From NCBI RefSeq assembly GCF_007923255.1, contig NZ_VOHJ01000013.1, positions 1 through 64,000 on the forward strand: a stretch of DNA of 64,000 nt. Reading direction: 5' to 3'. This DNA comes from Vulcaniibacterium thermophilum. Lineage in GTDB: Bacteria; Pseudomonadota; Gammaproteobacteria; Xanthomonadales; Xanthomonadaceae. Numbering within the stretch: position 1 is the stretch's first letter; every line of letters begins with the position of its first letter. Shown here piece after piece: positions 43,042 to 52,161 of the stretch. The notes below the pieces were generated by a model. It was given only the letters and a program-made list of their open reading frames with translations, was not told where the DNA came from and ran no database searches. Both the position numbers and the translations under genes were made by a program.

Positions 43042-45486
43042 ATGAGCCTTCGCGAATACACCCGCAAGCGCGAATTCCGCGCCACCCCCGAGCCCGCGCC
43101 GGACGTTCCGCTCAAGGGCCACGGCACGCGCCCGATCTTCGTCGTCCAGCTTCACCACGCGCGGCGCCGCCACTACGACTTCCGCCTGGAGATCGACGGC
43201 GCGCTCAAGAGCTGGGCGGTGCCGCGCGGGCCGTCGTTGCGGATCGGCGAGAAGCGGCTCGCGGTCGAGGTCGAGGATCACCCGCTCAGCTACGCCACCT
43301 TCGAGGGCGACATTCCGGAAGGCCACTACGGCGCGGGGCACGTGGACATCTTCGACCGCGGCGTCTGGAACATCGAGGGCGACCCGCTGGAAGCGCTCGC
43401 GCGCGGCAAGCTCGATTTCACCCTGCACGGCCGCCGCCTGCAGGGCGCGTGGAAGCTGGTGCGCACGGCGAAGGTCGAGGGCGGCAAGCCGCAGTGGCTG
43501 CTCATCAAGCGCGACGACGAGTACGCGCGCGACGCCGAAGCGGACGATCTGCTCGAGAGCGACGCGCCGGCGACGCGCGATACCGACGGCGGCACGCGCG
43601 GCGCCACCCGGCGCACCGCCCCGCGCGCGCGCCGCCGCCCGGACTGGGCCGAACGCGCGCGTGCGCTGCCCGGCGCGAAGCCGGCGCGGCGCATCGAGCC
43701 GATCAAGCCGCAGCTCGCCAGCCTGCGCGAGACGCCGCCGCCCGGCGAGACCTGGCTGCACGAGCTGAAGTGGGACGGCTACCGCATGCTCGCCGACATC
43801 GTCGACGGCCGCGCGCGCCTGCGCTCGCGCAACGATCTGGACTGGACGGCCGAGCATCCCGACATCGTCGCGGCGCTGGAGGCGCTCGGCGTCGAGGATG
43901 CGGTGCTCGACGGCGAGCTGATCGCGGTCGATGCGCACGGCCGCGACGACTTCGCGGCGCTGCAGCGCACCCTGGAAGGCTCGGGCAACGCGCCGCTGCG
44001 CTACGTGCTGTTCGACGTGATGCGGCTGGCGCGGATCGACCTGACCGGCGTGCCGCTGATCGAGCGCAAGCGACTGCTGGCCGCACTGCTGGAGGGCAAT
44101 ACCGACCCGGTGCTCGCCTACAGCGCGCACGTCGTCGGCCACGGGCCGGAAGTGTTCGCCGCCAGCCGCAAGCAGGGCATGGAGGGGATCATCAGCAAGG
44201 CCGTCGATGCGCGCTACACGCCGGGCCGCACCGCAAGCTGGCTGAAGGTCAAGCACGCGCAGAGCGACGAGTTCGTCATCGTCGGCTACACCGCGCCGAA
44301 GGGCGCGCGGCGCGGCTTCGGCGCGCTGCTGCTCGCCACCCGTGAGGCCGGACGGCTGAAGTACGTCGGTCGCGTCGGCACCGGCTACGACGACGCCACC
44401 CTGCGCGCGCTGGCCGCGCGCATGGAACCGCTGAAGCGGCGCACGCCCACCGTCGAGCTGCCGCCGCATCTGCCGCAGTTGCCGCGCGACGTCACCTGGA
44501 TCGAGCCCAGGCTCGTCGCCGAGATCGCCTTCCGCGGCTGGGGAAAGGAAGGCCTGGTGCGCCAGGGCAGCTTCCAGCGCCTGCGCGAGGACAAGACCGT
44601 GGAGGACGTCGTGCCGCAATCCGCCGCTCCCGTCATCAGCAGCCCGACCAAGGTGATCTTCCCGGAGTCGGGCATCACCAAGCAGCAGGTGGCCGATTAC
44701 TACCGCGCGGTGGCGCATCTGCTGCTGCCGGAGGTGGCCAGGCGCCCGCTCTCGCTGATCCGCTGCCCGGACGGCATCAAGGGGCAGTGCTTCTTCCAGA
44801 AGCACCATGCCGAGACGCTCGGCCCCAACGTGCGTTCCGTCGCGATCAGGGAGAAGGAGGGCGGCCGCGAGAACTACGTCTACATCGACAGCGTCGAAGG
44901 ACTGCTCGACCTGGTGCAGATGAACGTGCTCGAACTGCACCCGTGGGGCGCGCGCATCGAGGACGTGGAGCGCCCCGACCGGCTGGTGTTCGACCTCGAT
45001 CCCGGCGAGGGCGTGGAGTGGAAGGCGGTCGCCGCCGCCGCGCGCGAGGTGCGCGACCGGCTGGCGGAAGTCGGGCTCACCAGTTTCCTGCGCACGTCGG
45101 GCGGCAAGGGCCTGCACGTGGTGGTGCCGATCGCGCCCGAGCAGACCTGGGCCCGCGCCAAGGCGTTCTGCGAGGCGTTCGCCGACGCGATGGCCCTGCA
45201 GGCGCCGCACCGCTACGTCGCCACCGCCTCCAAGGCCAAACGCAAGGGCGTGATCTTCATCGACTGGCTGCGCAACGGACGCGGCGCGACCAGCGTGGCG
45301 AGCTGGTCGCTGCGCGCGCGACCGAAGGCGCCGGTGGCGGTGCCGATCCGCTGGGACGAACTCGGCCGCGTGAAGTCCGGCGCCGACTACGACATGGCCC
45401 GCGCCCTGCGCCGCGCCGCCAGCCAGCGCAAGGACCCCTGGGAAGGCTTCCAGGCGGCGACGCGGCAGAAGCTGGTGAAGCTCTGA
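43042..45486 (+). CDS. ligD: LigD, multifunctional NHEJ DNA ligase
   Basis: This 814-aa protein has three domains. The N-terminal 3'-phosphoesterase (residues 1 to about 170) has LHHARRRHYDFRLE with His44 and Asp46. The ATP-dependent ligase (about 215-530) has the adenylated lysine in LKWDGYRM, Lys243, plus LDGELIAVD and GMEGIISK. The C-terminal polymerase/primase (about 545-814) has RPLSLIRCPDGI, VFDLDPGEG (metal-binding Asp pair near 651-653) and TSGGKGLHVVVPI. This order PE-LIG-POL is that of Pseudomonas LigD. A basic, variable linker (TRRTAPRARRRPDW) joins PE and LIG. It works with Ku encoded just upstream. Confidence 0.96.
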   Translation: MSLREYTRKREFRATPEPAPDVPLKGHGTRPIFVVQLHHARRRHYDFRLEIDGALKSWAVPRGPSLRIGEKRLAVEVEDHPLSYATFEGDIPEGHYGAGHVDIFDRGVWNIEGDPLEALARGKLDFTLHGRRLQGAWKLVRTAKVEGGKPQWLLIKRDDEYARDAEADDLLESDAPATRDTDGGTRGATRRTAPRARRRPDWAERARALPGAKPARRIEPIKPQLASLRETPPPGETWLHELKWDGYRMLADIVDGRARLRSRNDLDWTAEHPDIVAALEALGVEDAVLDGELIAVDAHGRDDFAALQRTLEGSGNAPLRYVLFDVMRLARIDLTGVPLIERKRLLAALLEGNTDPVLAYSAHVVGHGPEVFAASRKQGMEGIISKAVDARYTPGRTASWLKVKHAQSDEFVIVGYTAPKGARRGFGALLLATREAGRLKYVGRVGTGYDDATLRALAARMEPLKRRTPTVELPPHLPQLPRDVTWIEPRLVAEIAFRGWGKEGLVRQGSFQRLREDKTVEDVVPQSAAPVISSPTKVIFPESGITKQQVADYYRAVAHLLLPEVARRPLSLIRCPDGIKGQCFFQKHHAETLGPNVRSVAIREKEGGRENYVYIDSVEGLLDLVQMNVLELHPWGARIEDVERPDRLVFDLDPGEGVEWKAVAAAAREVRDRLAEVGLTSFLRTSGGKGLHVVVPIAPEQTWARAKAFCEAFADAMALQAPHRYVATASKAKRKGVIFIDWLRNGRGATSVASWSLRARPKAPVAVPIRWDELGRVKSGADYDMARALRRAASQRKDPWEGFQAATRQKLVKL

Positions 45487-45832
45487 ACCCGCCGCGAAAC
45501 CACACGCCCACCCGCACACCCCCTCCCCTGCACGCAGGAGAGGGGGCGACTACTACACCGCCTCCCGCCTGCGGCGAAAGGAGGGGAGCTCTCTTCCCCC
45601 TGCGAGGGCAGGGGGGTGAGGCGGGCCTGCTTGCGCGGCACAGCCGCGCGGGCCGCAGAACGCCCGCACCGCTGGCGCGGGCGGGAGGTCGGGAGGGGTT
45701 GTCCAGTACCGACGCAACACGCGCACCACCCACTTAAGCCCTCCCCAACCCTCCCCTGCACGCAGGGGAGGGCGACCGCCGCGCCTGCCGCCTGCGGCGA
45801 AAGGGAGGCAGCTCTCTTCTCCCTACGCGCGT
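45487..45832. repeat. intergenic CCCTCCCC/GGGGAGGG repeat region
   Basis: No gene is supported in the 346 bp after ligD. It holds several copies of CCCCTCCCCTGCACGCAGG-type palindromes (45530-45556, 45745-45772), a CGCCTGCCG/CCTGCGGCGAAAG motif twice (about 45564 and 45786), and at 45614-45702 a block that is the inverse of the repeat inside the molybdoenzyme gene. The hairpins may terminate both converging transcripts. Confidence 0.8.
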
Positions 45833-46531
45833 CTACCGCATCGCCCCCGGCTCGCGCGCCGTCGCCTCGGCCCAGGTGAAGGACTCCTCGATCGCCGGGC
45901 CGCGCTCGGGCGTCAGCCGCACGGTGATCCGCACCGGCGCCAGACCCGGCGGCAGCACGATGTCGCCCTCGATCTGCTGGAAGTACTTGAACGAATACGG
46001 CACCCCCGGCGCGTCCGGCTGCTGGCGCAGATCGGCCCAGGCCAGCCGCTGCAGGCGGCCGCCGCGGGTGCCCTCCACCGCGAGCGTGACGCGCCCGCGG
46101 CTGATCGCGCCGCGCACCAGGTTCTGCGTCAGCGTCGCGGTGAAATGCCACGCCGAGTCGCTCTGCGCCTGCAGCCGCAGCGCGTGCACGGTCAGCCCGC
46201 GGCGCTGGCCGGTGGCGCCGACCAGGCGCTCGTAGAACGCGACGTCCGCGCGCAGGCCGGCGATCTCCTCGTCGCGCTCGGCCAGCGTGCTCTGCAGATC
46301 GCGATTGGCTTCGCGGCTGATCTGGTCCGAGCGCGCCAGGGTCGCCAGCTTCTGCTGCAACTGCTCGATCTGCGCCTGCTGCGCGCGCACACGCCGCTCC
46401 AGCGCCGCCGCCGAGCGCGCGTCGTCCGGCGCGAGGGCGCGCCACAGGCCCCAGGCGCCGAACAGCAGGGCGAGCGCGAACAGCCCGTGCCGCAGCCAGC
46501 GGAGATCGAACGGACGTGCCGGCTCGCTCAT
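45833..46531 (-). CDS. DUF6776-type single-pass membrane protein with coiled coil
   Basis: This 232-aa protein has an N-terminal transmembrane helix (GLFALALLFGAWGLWRAL) and a coiled coil (RRVRAQQAQIEQLQQKLATL onward) containing the ISREANRDLQSTLAERDEEI block. A C-terminal beta-rich domain ([34 protein letters not shown]) follows. A paralogue with the same layout lies on the other side of the bactofilin gene at 47001. Function is unknown. The arrangement suggests envelope-attached partners of the bactofilin scaffold. Confidence 0.8.
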   Translation of the reverse strand: MSEPARPFDLRWLRHGLFALALLFGAWGLWRALAPDDARSAAALERRVRAQQAQIEQLQQKLATLARSDQISREANRDLQSTLAERDEEIAGLRADVAFYERLVGATGQRRGLTVHALRLQAQSDSAWHFTATLTQNLVRGAISRGRVTLAVEGTRGGRLQRLAWADLRQQPDAPGVPYSFKYFQQIEGDIVLPPGLAPVRITVRLTPERGPAIEESFTWAEATAREPGAMR

Positions 46532-46601
46532 GCGAGGCTCCACGAAGGACGCGATGACGCGAGCTTGCCTCAGCGGCGCCCCGCCGCACGAGTGCCGGCG
46601 G

Positions 46602-46988
46602 TCAGGCCGGCGCGGCGACGTCCTCGGCGGCGTCGACGTGGATCAGCCGCCCGGTGACGGTGGCGCCGGCCGCCATCTCGACCACCTTGTAGTGCAGATT
46701 GCCCTGCACGCGCGCGTTGGGCGCCAGTTCGACCCGCTCGGCGGCGTGCACGTCGCCCTGCAGCCGGCCGTTGAGCACCACCACCGGCGCATGCACCTCG
46801 CCTTCGATGCTGCCGTGCTCGGACAGCGTCAGCACCGCGCGCGCGCCCGGTTCGGCCACCACCTTGCCGACGATGCGGCCTTCGACATGAAGCCCGCCGG
46901 CGAAACGCACGTCGCCGTGGATGACCACCTGCGGGCCGATCAGCGTTTCGATCTGATCGCCCGCCGCATTCGTTTTGCCCTTGAACAT
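46602..46988 (-). CDS. bactofilin (polymer-forming cytoskeletal protein)
   Basis: This 128-aa protein with a right-handed beta-helix core has repeating hydrophobic/glycine strands: VVIHGDVRFAGGLHVEGRIV, EHGSIEGEVHAPVVVLNGRL, LQGDVHAAERVELAPNARV, VQGNLHYKVVEMAAGATVTG. The N-terminal MFKGK start is common in bactofilins. These proteins polymerise without nucleotides and locate envelope enzymes in shape control. It sits between two paralogous single-pass membrane proteins on the same strand, only 12 bp after the upstream one. Confidence 0.93.
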   Translation of the reverse strand: MFKGKTNAAGDQIETLIGPQVVIHGDVRFAGGLHVEGRIVGKVVAEPGARAVLTLSEHGSIEGEVHAPVVVLNGRLQGDVHAAERVELAPNARVQGNLHYKVVEMAAGATVTGRLIHVDAAEDVAAPA

Positions 46989-47000
46989 GTGCTCCCCGGT

Positions 47001-47756
47001 CTAGTGGAACGCGGCCACGCGCGCATTGCCGCCGGCGGCGGCTTCGGTCCACGCGAAGCTCTGCTCGACCGGCGCGCCGTCGCCGCTCAGCCACACCCGC
47101 ACCCGCTGCGGCGTGAAGCCGACCGGCAGCATCACGCTGCCTTCGAGCTGCTGGAAATAGCGGAACGAGTACCGCTGCGCCGGCGCGCCCGCGCGCTGGT
47201 GCAGCTCGTCCCAGCCCACCGTGGTCAGCTTGCCGGCGCGCACGCCTTCCACCGCCAGCTTCAGCGTGCCGCTGCTGACCGCACCGCGGTTGAGGCTCTG
47301 CGTCAGCGTGACCTGGTAGCGCCAGGTGCCGGCGCCCTCGCGGCGGAACTCGGCGGCATGCACCGCCAGTCCCTTCGGCTGCGCGGTGGCGCCGACCAGG
47401 CGCTCGTAGAAGGCGAGGTTCTCGCGCAGGTTGGCGATCTCCTCTTCGCGTTCGGCCAGCGCGCGCTGCACCTCGCGGTTCGCCTTGCGGCTGATCGCAT
47501 CGGACAGCGCCAGCGTCGCCTCGCGCTGGCGCAGCCGGTCCAGTTCGCGCTGCTGGCGGCCCAGCGCGGCGCGCGCGTCCGCAAGCTCGGCGCGCGTCGC
47601 GCCCAGCGCCGGCGCGGCGCGGTACTGCGCCAGCGCCCACGCGCCCGCCAGCGTGGCCGCCCACAGCGCGCCCAGCGCGATCCGCCAGCGCAGCGGCGAG
47701 CGCGGCGCGCGTTGCGGAACGACGACGTAACGGGGCGGTGGCGGGACCTTGACCAT
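47001..47756 (-). CDS. DUF6776-type single-pass membrane protein, second copy
   Basis: This 251-aa paralogue of the protein at 45833-46531 has an N-terminal Pro-rich cytoplasmic segment, a transmembrane helix (IALGALWAATLAGAWAL), a coiled coil with ISRKANREVQRALAEREEEI, and the same beta-rich C-terminal domain (FYERLVGATAQPKGL, FRYFQQLEGSVMLPVGFTP). The start ATG 47756 sits 60 bp from the divergent DUF4126 gene. It is the first gene of a bactofilin operon. Confidence 0.82.
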   Translation of the reverse strand: MVKVPPPPRYVVVPQRAPRSPLRWRIALGALWAATLAGAWALAQYRAAPALGATRAELADARAALGRQQRELDRLRQREATLALSDAISRKANREVQRALAEREEEIANLRENLAFYERLVGATAQPKGLAVHAAEFRREGAGTWRYQVTLTQSLNRGAVSSGTLKLAVEGVRAGKLTTVGWDELHQRAGAPAQRYSFRYFQQLEGSVMLPVGFTPQRVRVWLSGDGAPVEQSFAWTEAAAGGNARVAAFH

Positions 47757-47815
47757 GCGGGCGACGCACGGGCGGCGTCCTATACTCGGACGCGACAGTC
47801 TAGCGAGGCCCGGCC

Positions 47816-48394
47816 GTGTCCGAAGCGCACCTGTTCGCACTTGGGGTGGTCCTCGCCTGGCTGGCGGGCATGCGGGTGTACCTGACCGTGTTCGGGGTCG
47901 GGTTGGCCGGCGCCCTGGGCTGGATGGAGCTGCCGTCGGCGCTGCAGGTCACCGCCTCGCCCTGGGTGATCGCCGCCTGCGGCCTGCTCGCGGTCGTGGA
48001 GTTCTTCACCGACAAGATTCCCGGCGTGGATTCGGTCTGGGATCTGCTGCACACGCTGCTGCGCGTGCCCGCCGGCGCCTTCCTCGCAGCGGCGGCGCTT
48101 TCGCCGGACGGCGAGCTCGGCCTGGGCACGCTCGCCGCCGGGGCCGGCGTCACCTTGGCCAGCCACGCGCTCAAGACCGGCACGCGCGCGCTCATCAACA
48201 CCTCGCCCGAACCGGTCAGCAACTGGACCACCTCGCTCGGCGAGGACGCCGTCGCGGTCACCGGACTGGCGCTGGTGTTCGCGCATCCGTGGATCGCGCT
48301 GGCGCTGGTGCTCGGCGTGACGCTCGCGATCGCGCTCGGCGTGTGGTGGGTGTGGCGCAGGCTCGCGCGGGCGCTGCAGCCGCGACCGTCCTGA
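47816..48394 (+). CDS. DUF4126 family membrane protein
   Basis: This 192-aa inner-membrane protein has five or six hydrophobic segments and the family motif VEFFTDKIPGVDSVWDLLHT near residue 62, then SHALKTGTRALINTSPEPVSN. The start is GTG 47816. A TATACT element at 47781-47786 is a possible -10 box. The function of the family is not known. It is convergent with the Rnk gene pair. Confidence 0.88.
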   Translation: MSEAHLFALGVVLAWLAGMRVYLTVFGVGLAGALGWMELPSALQVTASPWVIAACGLLAVVEFFTDKIPGVDSVWDLLHTLLRVPAGAFLAAAALSPDGELGLGTLAAGAGVTLASHALKTGTRALINTSPEPVSNWTTSLGEDAVAVTGLALVFAHPWIALALVLGVTLAIALGVWWVWRRLARALQPRPS

Positions 48395-48397
48395 GCC

Positions 48398-48727
48398 TCA
48401 GCCGGGCTCGATGCCGCGCAGCCGCGCCCGCGCATCGGCCGTATCGGGCAACGACACGCGCAACGCGCAGGACACGCCCGGACGCAGACGCCGCTGCAGC
48501 GCGGCAAGCTGCGCGCCGTCCAGGTCGGCCTCGACCACCAGCACGCCGGGCTGCGGAGGCCCGGCTTCGACCCGCCACGCGGACAGCTCGACCGACGCCG
48601 TCCAGCGCGCCTCGCCGCCGCGCCGCACCGCGCACACGCCGGCGTCGCCGACGACGCCGTCCACCCGCACCGCGGCGGCGCGACGGCGGCCGAACGCACG
48701 AAGCCAGCGCGGCGCGGGCACGGTCAC
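48398..48727 (-). CDS. hypothetical protein downstream of rnk
   Basis: This 109-aa protein of GTG start (48727) has a GGGGGGC ribosome site and begins eight bases after the rnk stop. It contains a basic N-terminus (VPAPRWLRAFGRRRAAAVRV) and then a likely beta-rich body (PGVLVVEADLDGAQLAALQR, CALRVSLPDT). I do not recognise the family. The close coupling to rnk supports it as real. Its stop is three bases from that of the convergent DUF4126 gene. Confidence 0.6.
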   Translation of the reverse strand: MTVPAPRWLRAFGRRRAAAVRVDGVVGDAGVCAVRRGGEARWTASVELSAWRVEAGPPQPGVLVVEADLDGAQLAALQRRLRPGVSCALRVSLPDTADARARLRGIEPG

Positions 48728-48735
48728 CGCCCCCC

Positions 48736-49146
48736 TCAATCCAGGCGGCCGTGCGCCTCCGGCTGATCGACCACGCGCAGCACGCGCAGCCGCGTCGTGC
48801 GCCCGGACGGCAGCGGCCAGTCGATCGCCTGGCCGGCGGACAGCCCGAGCAGCGCCGCACCCACCGGCGCCAGCACCGACACCTGCCCCGCCGAGGCATC
48901 CGCATCCCAGGGATAGACCAGCCGCAGGAGATGCTCCGCGCCGGACGTCTCGTCCACGCAGAGCACCTGCGAGTTCATCGTCACCGTGTCCGGCGGCATG
49001 GCCGCGGGCGGGCGGATCTCGGCGCGCGCCAGTTCCGCCTCGAGGGCCTCGGCCACGGCACCGTGCTCGCGGCCGGCTTCCTCGAGCAGACGTTCGAGAC
49101 GACGGGCATCGTGCGCGGACACGATGATCGGCGGTGCGGGATTCAT
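48736..49146 (-). CDS. rnk: Rnk, GreA/GreB-fold regulator of nucleoside diphosphate kinase
   Basis: This 136-aa protein has an N-terminal helical segment (IIVSAHDARRLERLLEEAG) and a C-terminal GreA/GreB-like FKBP-fold domain (VTMNSQVLCVDETSGAEHLL, YPWDADASAGQVSVLAPVGA, LGLSAGQAIDWPLPSG). This is the layout of Rnk, which binds RNA polymerase through the secondary channel region. The short coiled coil, unlike that of GreA, argues against a transcript-cleavage factor. It is cotranscribed with the unassigned gene that follows. Confidence 0.9.
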   Translation of the reverse strand: MNPAPPIIVSAHDARRLERLLEEAGREHGAVAEALEAELARAEIRPPAAMPPDTVTMNSQVLCVDETSGAEHLLRLVYPWDADASAGQVSVLAPVGAALLGLSAGQAIDWPLPSGRTTRLRVLRVVDQPEAHGRLD

Positions 49147-49337
49147 GCGTCCTCCAAAGGCAAACGAGGCAAGGCGCCGGACGACGCCCTGCCTCGCGAT
49201 CTGCAGGTTTGCGGGCAACGCTAGCCGGCCTGTGGAAGGAAAGCAAACCGCCGGCGGCGATCGCGTGCACAACGGCCATGCGGGCACCGGCGACGCCGCA
49301 GACGGCACGTGCGCGCCGCGCGCCGGACCGTGCGGAT

Positions 49338-50354
49338 TCAGGCGAAGAACGCGCGGAAGGCGGCGATCGCGCGCTCGACCCCGTCGTCGTCGACGTCCAG
49401 ATGCGTCACCAGCCGGATGCGCGGCGCGTAGCCGATCGACAGCCGCACCCGCGCGGCGTCCATGTGCGCCCCGAGCGCGGCCAGCCGCTCCGGGGCGACG
49501 TCGACGAACACCATGTTGGTGTGCTGCGCGGCCACCGCGAGCCCCGGCAGGCCGCGCAGCCCGTCGGCAAGCCGCGCGGCGCGCGCGTGATCCTCGGCCA
49601 GCCGCGCGACGTGGCGGTCGAGCGCGTGCAGGCACGCCGCCGCCAGCATCCCCGCCTGCCGCCAGCCGCCGCCTGCGACCTTGCGCCAGCGCCGCGCCTT
49701 CTCGACCAGCGCGCGCGAACCGACCAGCACCGAGCCGACCGGCGCGCCCAGCCCTTTCGAGAAGCACACCGACACGCTGTCGAAGTGGCGCGCGATCCCG
49801 CGCGCGTGCACGCCGCAGGCGACCGCGGCGTTGTAGAGGCGCGCGCCGTCCAGGTGCAGCGCCAGCCCGTGCGCGTCGCAGAAGCGGCGCGCGTCGGCGA
49901 GGTACTCCAGCGGCAACGGCCGCCCGTGCCAGGTGTTCTCCAGACACAGCAGACGCGTGCGTGCGAAGTGCGGGTCGATCGGCTTCACCACGGTCGCCAG
50001 CACGTCCAGCGGCAGCGTGCCGTCGGCCGCATGCGGCACCGGCTGCGGCTGGATCGAGCCCAGCACCGCGGCGCCGCCGCCTTCGTACTTGTAGGTATGC
50101 GCGTCCATGCCGACGAGGTACTCGTCGCCGCGCTCGCAATGCGCCATCAGCGCGAGCAGGTTGGACTGCGTGCCGCTCGGCACGAACAGGCCGGCCTCGA
50201 AGCCGAGCTCCGCCGCCAGCCGGTCCTGCAGCGCGTTGACGGTCGGATCCTCGCCGTACACGTCATCGCCCACCTCCGCCTCCAGCATCGCCGCACGCAT
50301 CGCGGGCGTGGGCCGGGTGACGGTGTCCGAACGCAGGTCGATCCAGTCGTGCAT
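49338..50354 (-). CDS. ltaE: low-specificity L-threonine aldolase
   Basis: This 338-aa PLP-dependent enzyme cleaves L-threonine and allo-threonine to glycine and acetaldehyde. Family features are [66 protein letters not shown], and the PLP-lysine in [15 protein letters not shown] start at ATG 50354 ([10 protein letters not shown]), the usual family start. An in-frame ATG at 50384 with GGTGAG nearby would add ten residues. No operon partner is evident. Confidence 0.93.
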   Translation of the reverse strand: MHDWIDLRSDTVTRPTPAMRAAMLEAEVGDDVYGEDPTVNALQDRLAAELGFEAGLFVPSGTQSNLLALMAHCERGDEYLVGMDAHTYKYEGGGAAVLGSIQPQPVPHAADGTLPLDVLATVVKPIDPHFARTRLLCLENTWHGRPLPLEYLADARRFCDAHGLALHLDGARLYNAAVACGVHARGIARHFDSVSVCFSKGLGAPVGSVLVGSRALVEKARRWRKVAGGGWRQAGMLAAACLHALDRHVARLAEDHARAARLADGLRGLPGLAVAAQHTNMVFVDVAPERLAALGAHMDAARVRLSIGYAPRIRLVTHLDVDDDGVERAIAAFRAFFA

Positions 50355-50536
50355 GGCGAAGTGGCGTCGTGGCGTGACCGCCATGCTCACCGAACGCGCG
50401 CGGGTTGGGTAGCGCCGGCGCCGGACGCGCCCGTCGCGGCAGCGGCTTCAGCCGCGCCCGGACCGCGACCCGCAGGCGGCTCGCGGCCGAAACCGCTCCA
50501 GCATGGACGCTTCCCGGGCGGATGGCGCCGCCCGGC

Positions 50537-51007
50537 TCAGGATTCGATCTTGGTCAGCAGATAGTTCTGGTCGCCCAGACGGTCCATCAGCCCCAACTGC
50601 GTCTCGATCCAGTCGATGTGCTCTTCCTCGGAGTCGAGGATGTCGGCCAGCAGCTTGCGGCTGACGTAGTCGCCGACGCTTTCGCAGTACGCGATGCCCT
50701 CGCGCAGCAGCGGCAGCGCCTCGTACTCGAGCGCCAGGTCGCAGCCCAGCACCTCGCGCGGGTTCTCGCCGATCTTCAGCTTGCCCAGCGCCTGGAAGTT
50801 CGGCAGGCCGTCGAGGAACAGGATGCGCTCGGCGAGCCGGTCGGCGTGCTTCATCTCGTCGATCGACTCGTGGTACTCGTGCTCGGCCAGCTCCTTCAGC
50901 CCCCAGTTCTTCAGCATCTTGGCGTGCAGGAAGTACTGGTTGATCGCGGTCAGCTCGTTGTAGAGCGCGCGGTTGAGATAGTCGATGACCTTGGGATCGC
51001 CCTTCAT
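50537..51007 (-). CDS. bfr: bacterioferritin
   Basis: This 156-aa four-helix iron-storage protein forms 24-mers. Ferroxidase ligands Glu18 ([11 protein letters not shown]), Glu51 and His54 (IDEMKHADR) are present, with the haem ligand Met52 between subunits, plus a second [12 protein letters not shown] ligand set. The sequence is close to E. coli Bfr in length. It lies 115 bp downstream of bfd on the same strand, so storage and release functions may be cotranscribed from the Fur-box-like promoter at 51369. Confidence 0.97.
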   Translation of the reverse strand: MKGDPKVIDYLNRALYNELTAINQYFLHAKMLKNWGLKELAEHEYHESIDEMKHADRLAERILFLDGLPNFQALGKLKIGENPREVLGCDLALEYEALPLLREGIAYCESVGDYVSRKLLADILDSEEEHIDWIETQLGLMDRLGDQNYLLTKIES

Positions 51008-51122
51008 GATCGCGTTCCTCGCCTGCGTCCGATGCCGGGCACTTTATGCGGAACGCGCGCGCGATGACGGAACGCGAATCGAGTGCATTCGCGCGGGGGT
51101 TGCAAGGGCGAGCGGCCGCGCC

Positions 51123-51326
51123 TCAGGCGGCGTGTTGCAGCACCGGCAGCGGGAATTCGAGCGCGGCGCGCGTCTCCTCCAGCAGTTGCGCGGCCATGTC
51201 CACGCAGCTGCCGCAGTTGGCGCCGGCACCGGTGCGCATCGTCAGCTCGGCCACGCTGCGGCAGCCGGCCTCGGCCGCCTCGCGGATGGCGCGATCGGTG
51301 ACCCCGTTGCAGAGACAGACGTACAT
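51123..51326 (-). CDS. bfd: bacterioferritin-associated ferredoxin
   Basis: This 67-aa 2Fe-2S protein reduces the iron core of bacterioferritin to release Fe2+. The cluster ligands Cys4, Cys6, Cys38 and Cys41 (MYVCLCNGVTD, GANCGSCVD) match P. aeruginosa Bfd positions. A promoter with a Fur-like box lies about 45 bp upstream, implying induction when iron is scarce, the known logic for bfd. Confidence 0.95.
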   Translation of the reverse strand: MYVCLCNGVTDRAIREAAEAGCRSVAELTMRTGAGANCGSCVDMAAQLLEETRAALEFPLPVLQHAA

Positions 51327-51368
51327 GGTCGTGCGGCGTGGGACGGCGCAGCGGGCGGCTGCGCGTCT

Positions 51369-51398
51369 ATGCCAACACGAATGAGAATGAGTGTCAAT
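51369..51398 (-). promoter_or_regulatory. bfd promoter with an embedded Fur-box-like sequence
   Basis: Read leftward, a consensus TTGACA (complement of 51392-51397) and TGGCAT (complement of 51369-51374) are 17 bp apart. The spacer is made of Fur-type hexamers. On the plus strand it reads AATGAGAATGAGTGTCAATT, a recognisable though imperfect Fur box. Fur binding there would block RNA polymerase. Confidence 0.7.
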
Positions 51399-51437
51399 TG
51401 AGCGCGGCTGAACGGCGCGCCGGGCCGGCTGAACGCC

Positions 51438-52043
51438 TCAACCGGGGGCGCCGCTGGTTTCCGGCCCCCGCCCCAGCGGCCGGATCGGCCGCCGCGCCGG
51501 CCGGCTGCGGCGATTGCCCAGGAACGCCCTCAGCTCCGGCCCGGGCGGCGGCACCGCGTGCGCTCCGGCCACGCGCCGGGCGAACGGCGCCAGATGACGC
51601 AGCGCGCGGGCGTAGACGCCCCGCTTGAAGGTGACCACGTGCTCGACCGGGTACCAGAAGTCCACCCAGCGCCAGTGGTCGAATTCCGGCTTGTCGGTCA
51701 GGTCCAGCCGCAGGTCCGATTCCTCCCCCAGCAGCCGCAGCAGGAACCACACCTGCTTCTGGCCGATGCACACCAGCCGGTCCTGCCGGCGGATGGCGCG
51801 CGGGGGAAGGCGGTAGCGGAGCCAGCCGGGAGTCGCGCCCAGCACCTCGACGTGCTCGGGCAGCAGGCCGGTTTCCTCGCGCAGCTCGCGGTACATCGCC
51901 TCGAGCGGCGTCTCGTCGCTGTTCATGCCGCCCTGCGGGAACTGCCAGCCGTCGCGGTGGATGCGCCGGGCCCAGAACACGCGGCCATCGGCGTTCATCA
52001 GCACGATGCCGACGTTGGGGCGGTAACCGTCCGGATCGATCAC
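51438..52043 (-). CDS. rppH: RNA pyrophosphohydrolase (Nudix)
   Basis: This 201-aa enzyme removes pyrophosphate from mRNA 5' ends, starting RNase E decay. It begins at GTG 52043 (GGAG eight bases upstream) with [17 protein letters not shown]. The Nudix box spans residues about 38-60, from [13 protein letters not shown] to [18 protein letters not shown] and [20 protein letters not shown] complete the RppH signature, in two conserved blocks. The C-terminal 40 residues are basic and disordered, a feature of several proteobacterial RppH proteins. Confidence 0.95.
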   Translation of the reverse strand: MIDPDGYRPNVGIVLMNADGRVFWARRIHRDGWQFPQGGMNSDETPLEAMYRELREETGLLPEHVEVLGATPGWLRYRLPPRAIRRQDRLVCIGQKQVWFLLRLLGEESDLRLDLTDKPEFDHWRWVDFWYPVEHVVTFKRGVYARALRHLAPFARRVAGAHAVPPPGPELRAFLGNRRSRPARRPIRPLGRGPETSGAPG

Positions 52044-52118
52044 GATGCGGACTCCGTAGACCTACTGGGTCCGAATCTGCCACGGCCCGGTGTGGAGAAC
52101 AAGCCAAACCGGATGCGA

Positions 52119-52147
52119 TTGACGGCCGGGCGGCGCGACGGAATAAT
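52119..52147 (+). promoter_or_regulatory. promoter of tRNA-Met
   Basis: TTGACG (52119-52124) and AATAAT (52142-52147) are separated by 17 bp. The -10 box ends 14 bp before the mature tRNA start. Both boxes match the sigma70 consensus in five of six positions. Confidence 0.75.
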
Positions 52148-52161
52148 GCTGGGCTCTCCGT

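Noticed and set aside
42721-45519. 932-codon antisense ORF opposite ku-ligD
   Set aside because: It is a shadow frame produced by codon bias of the sense genes, which have all expected catalytic motifs.
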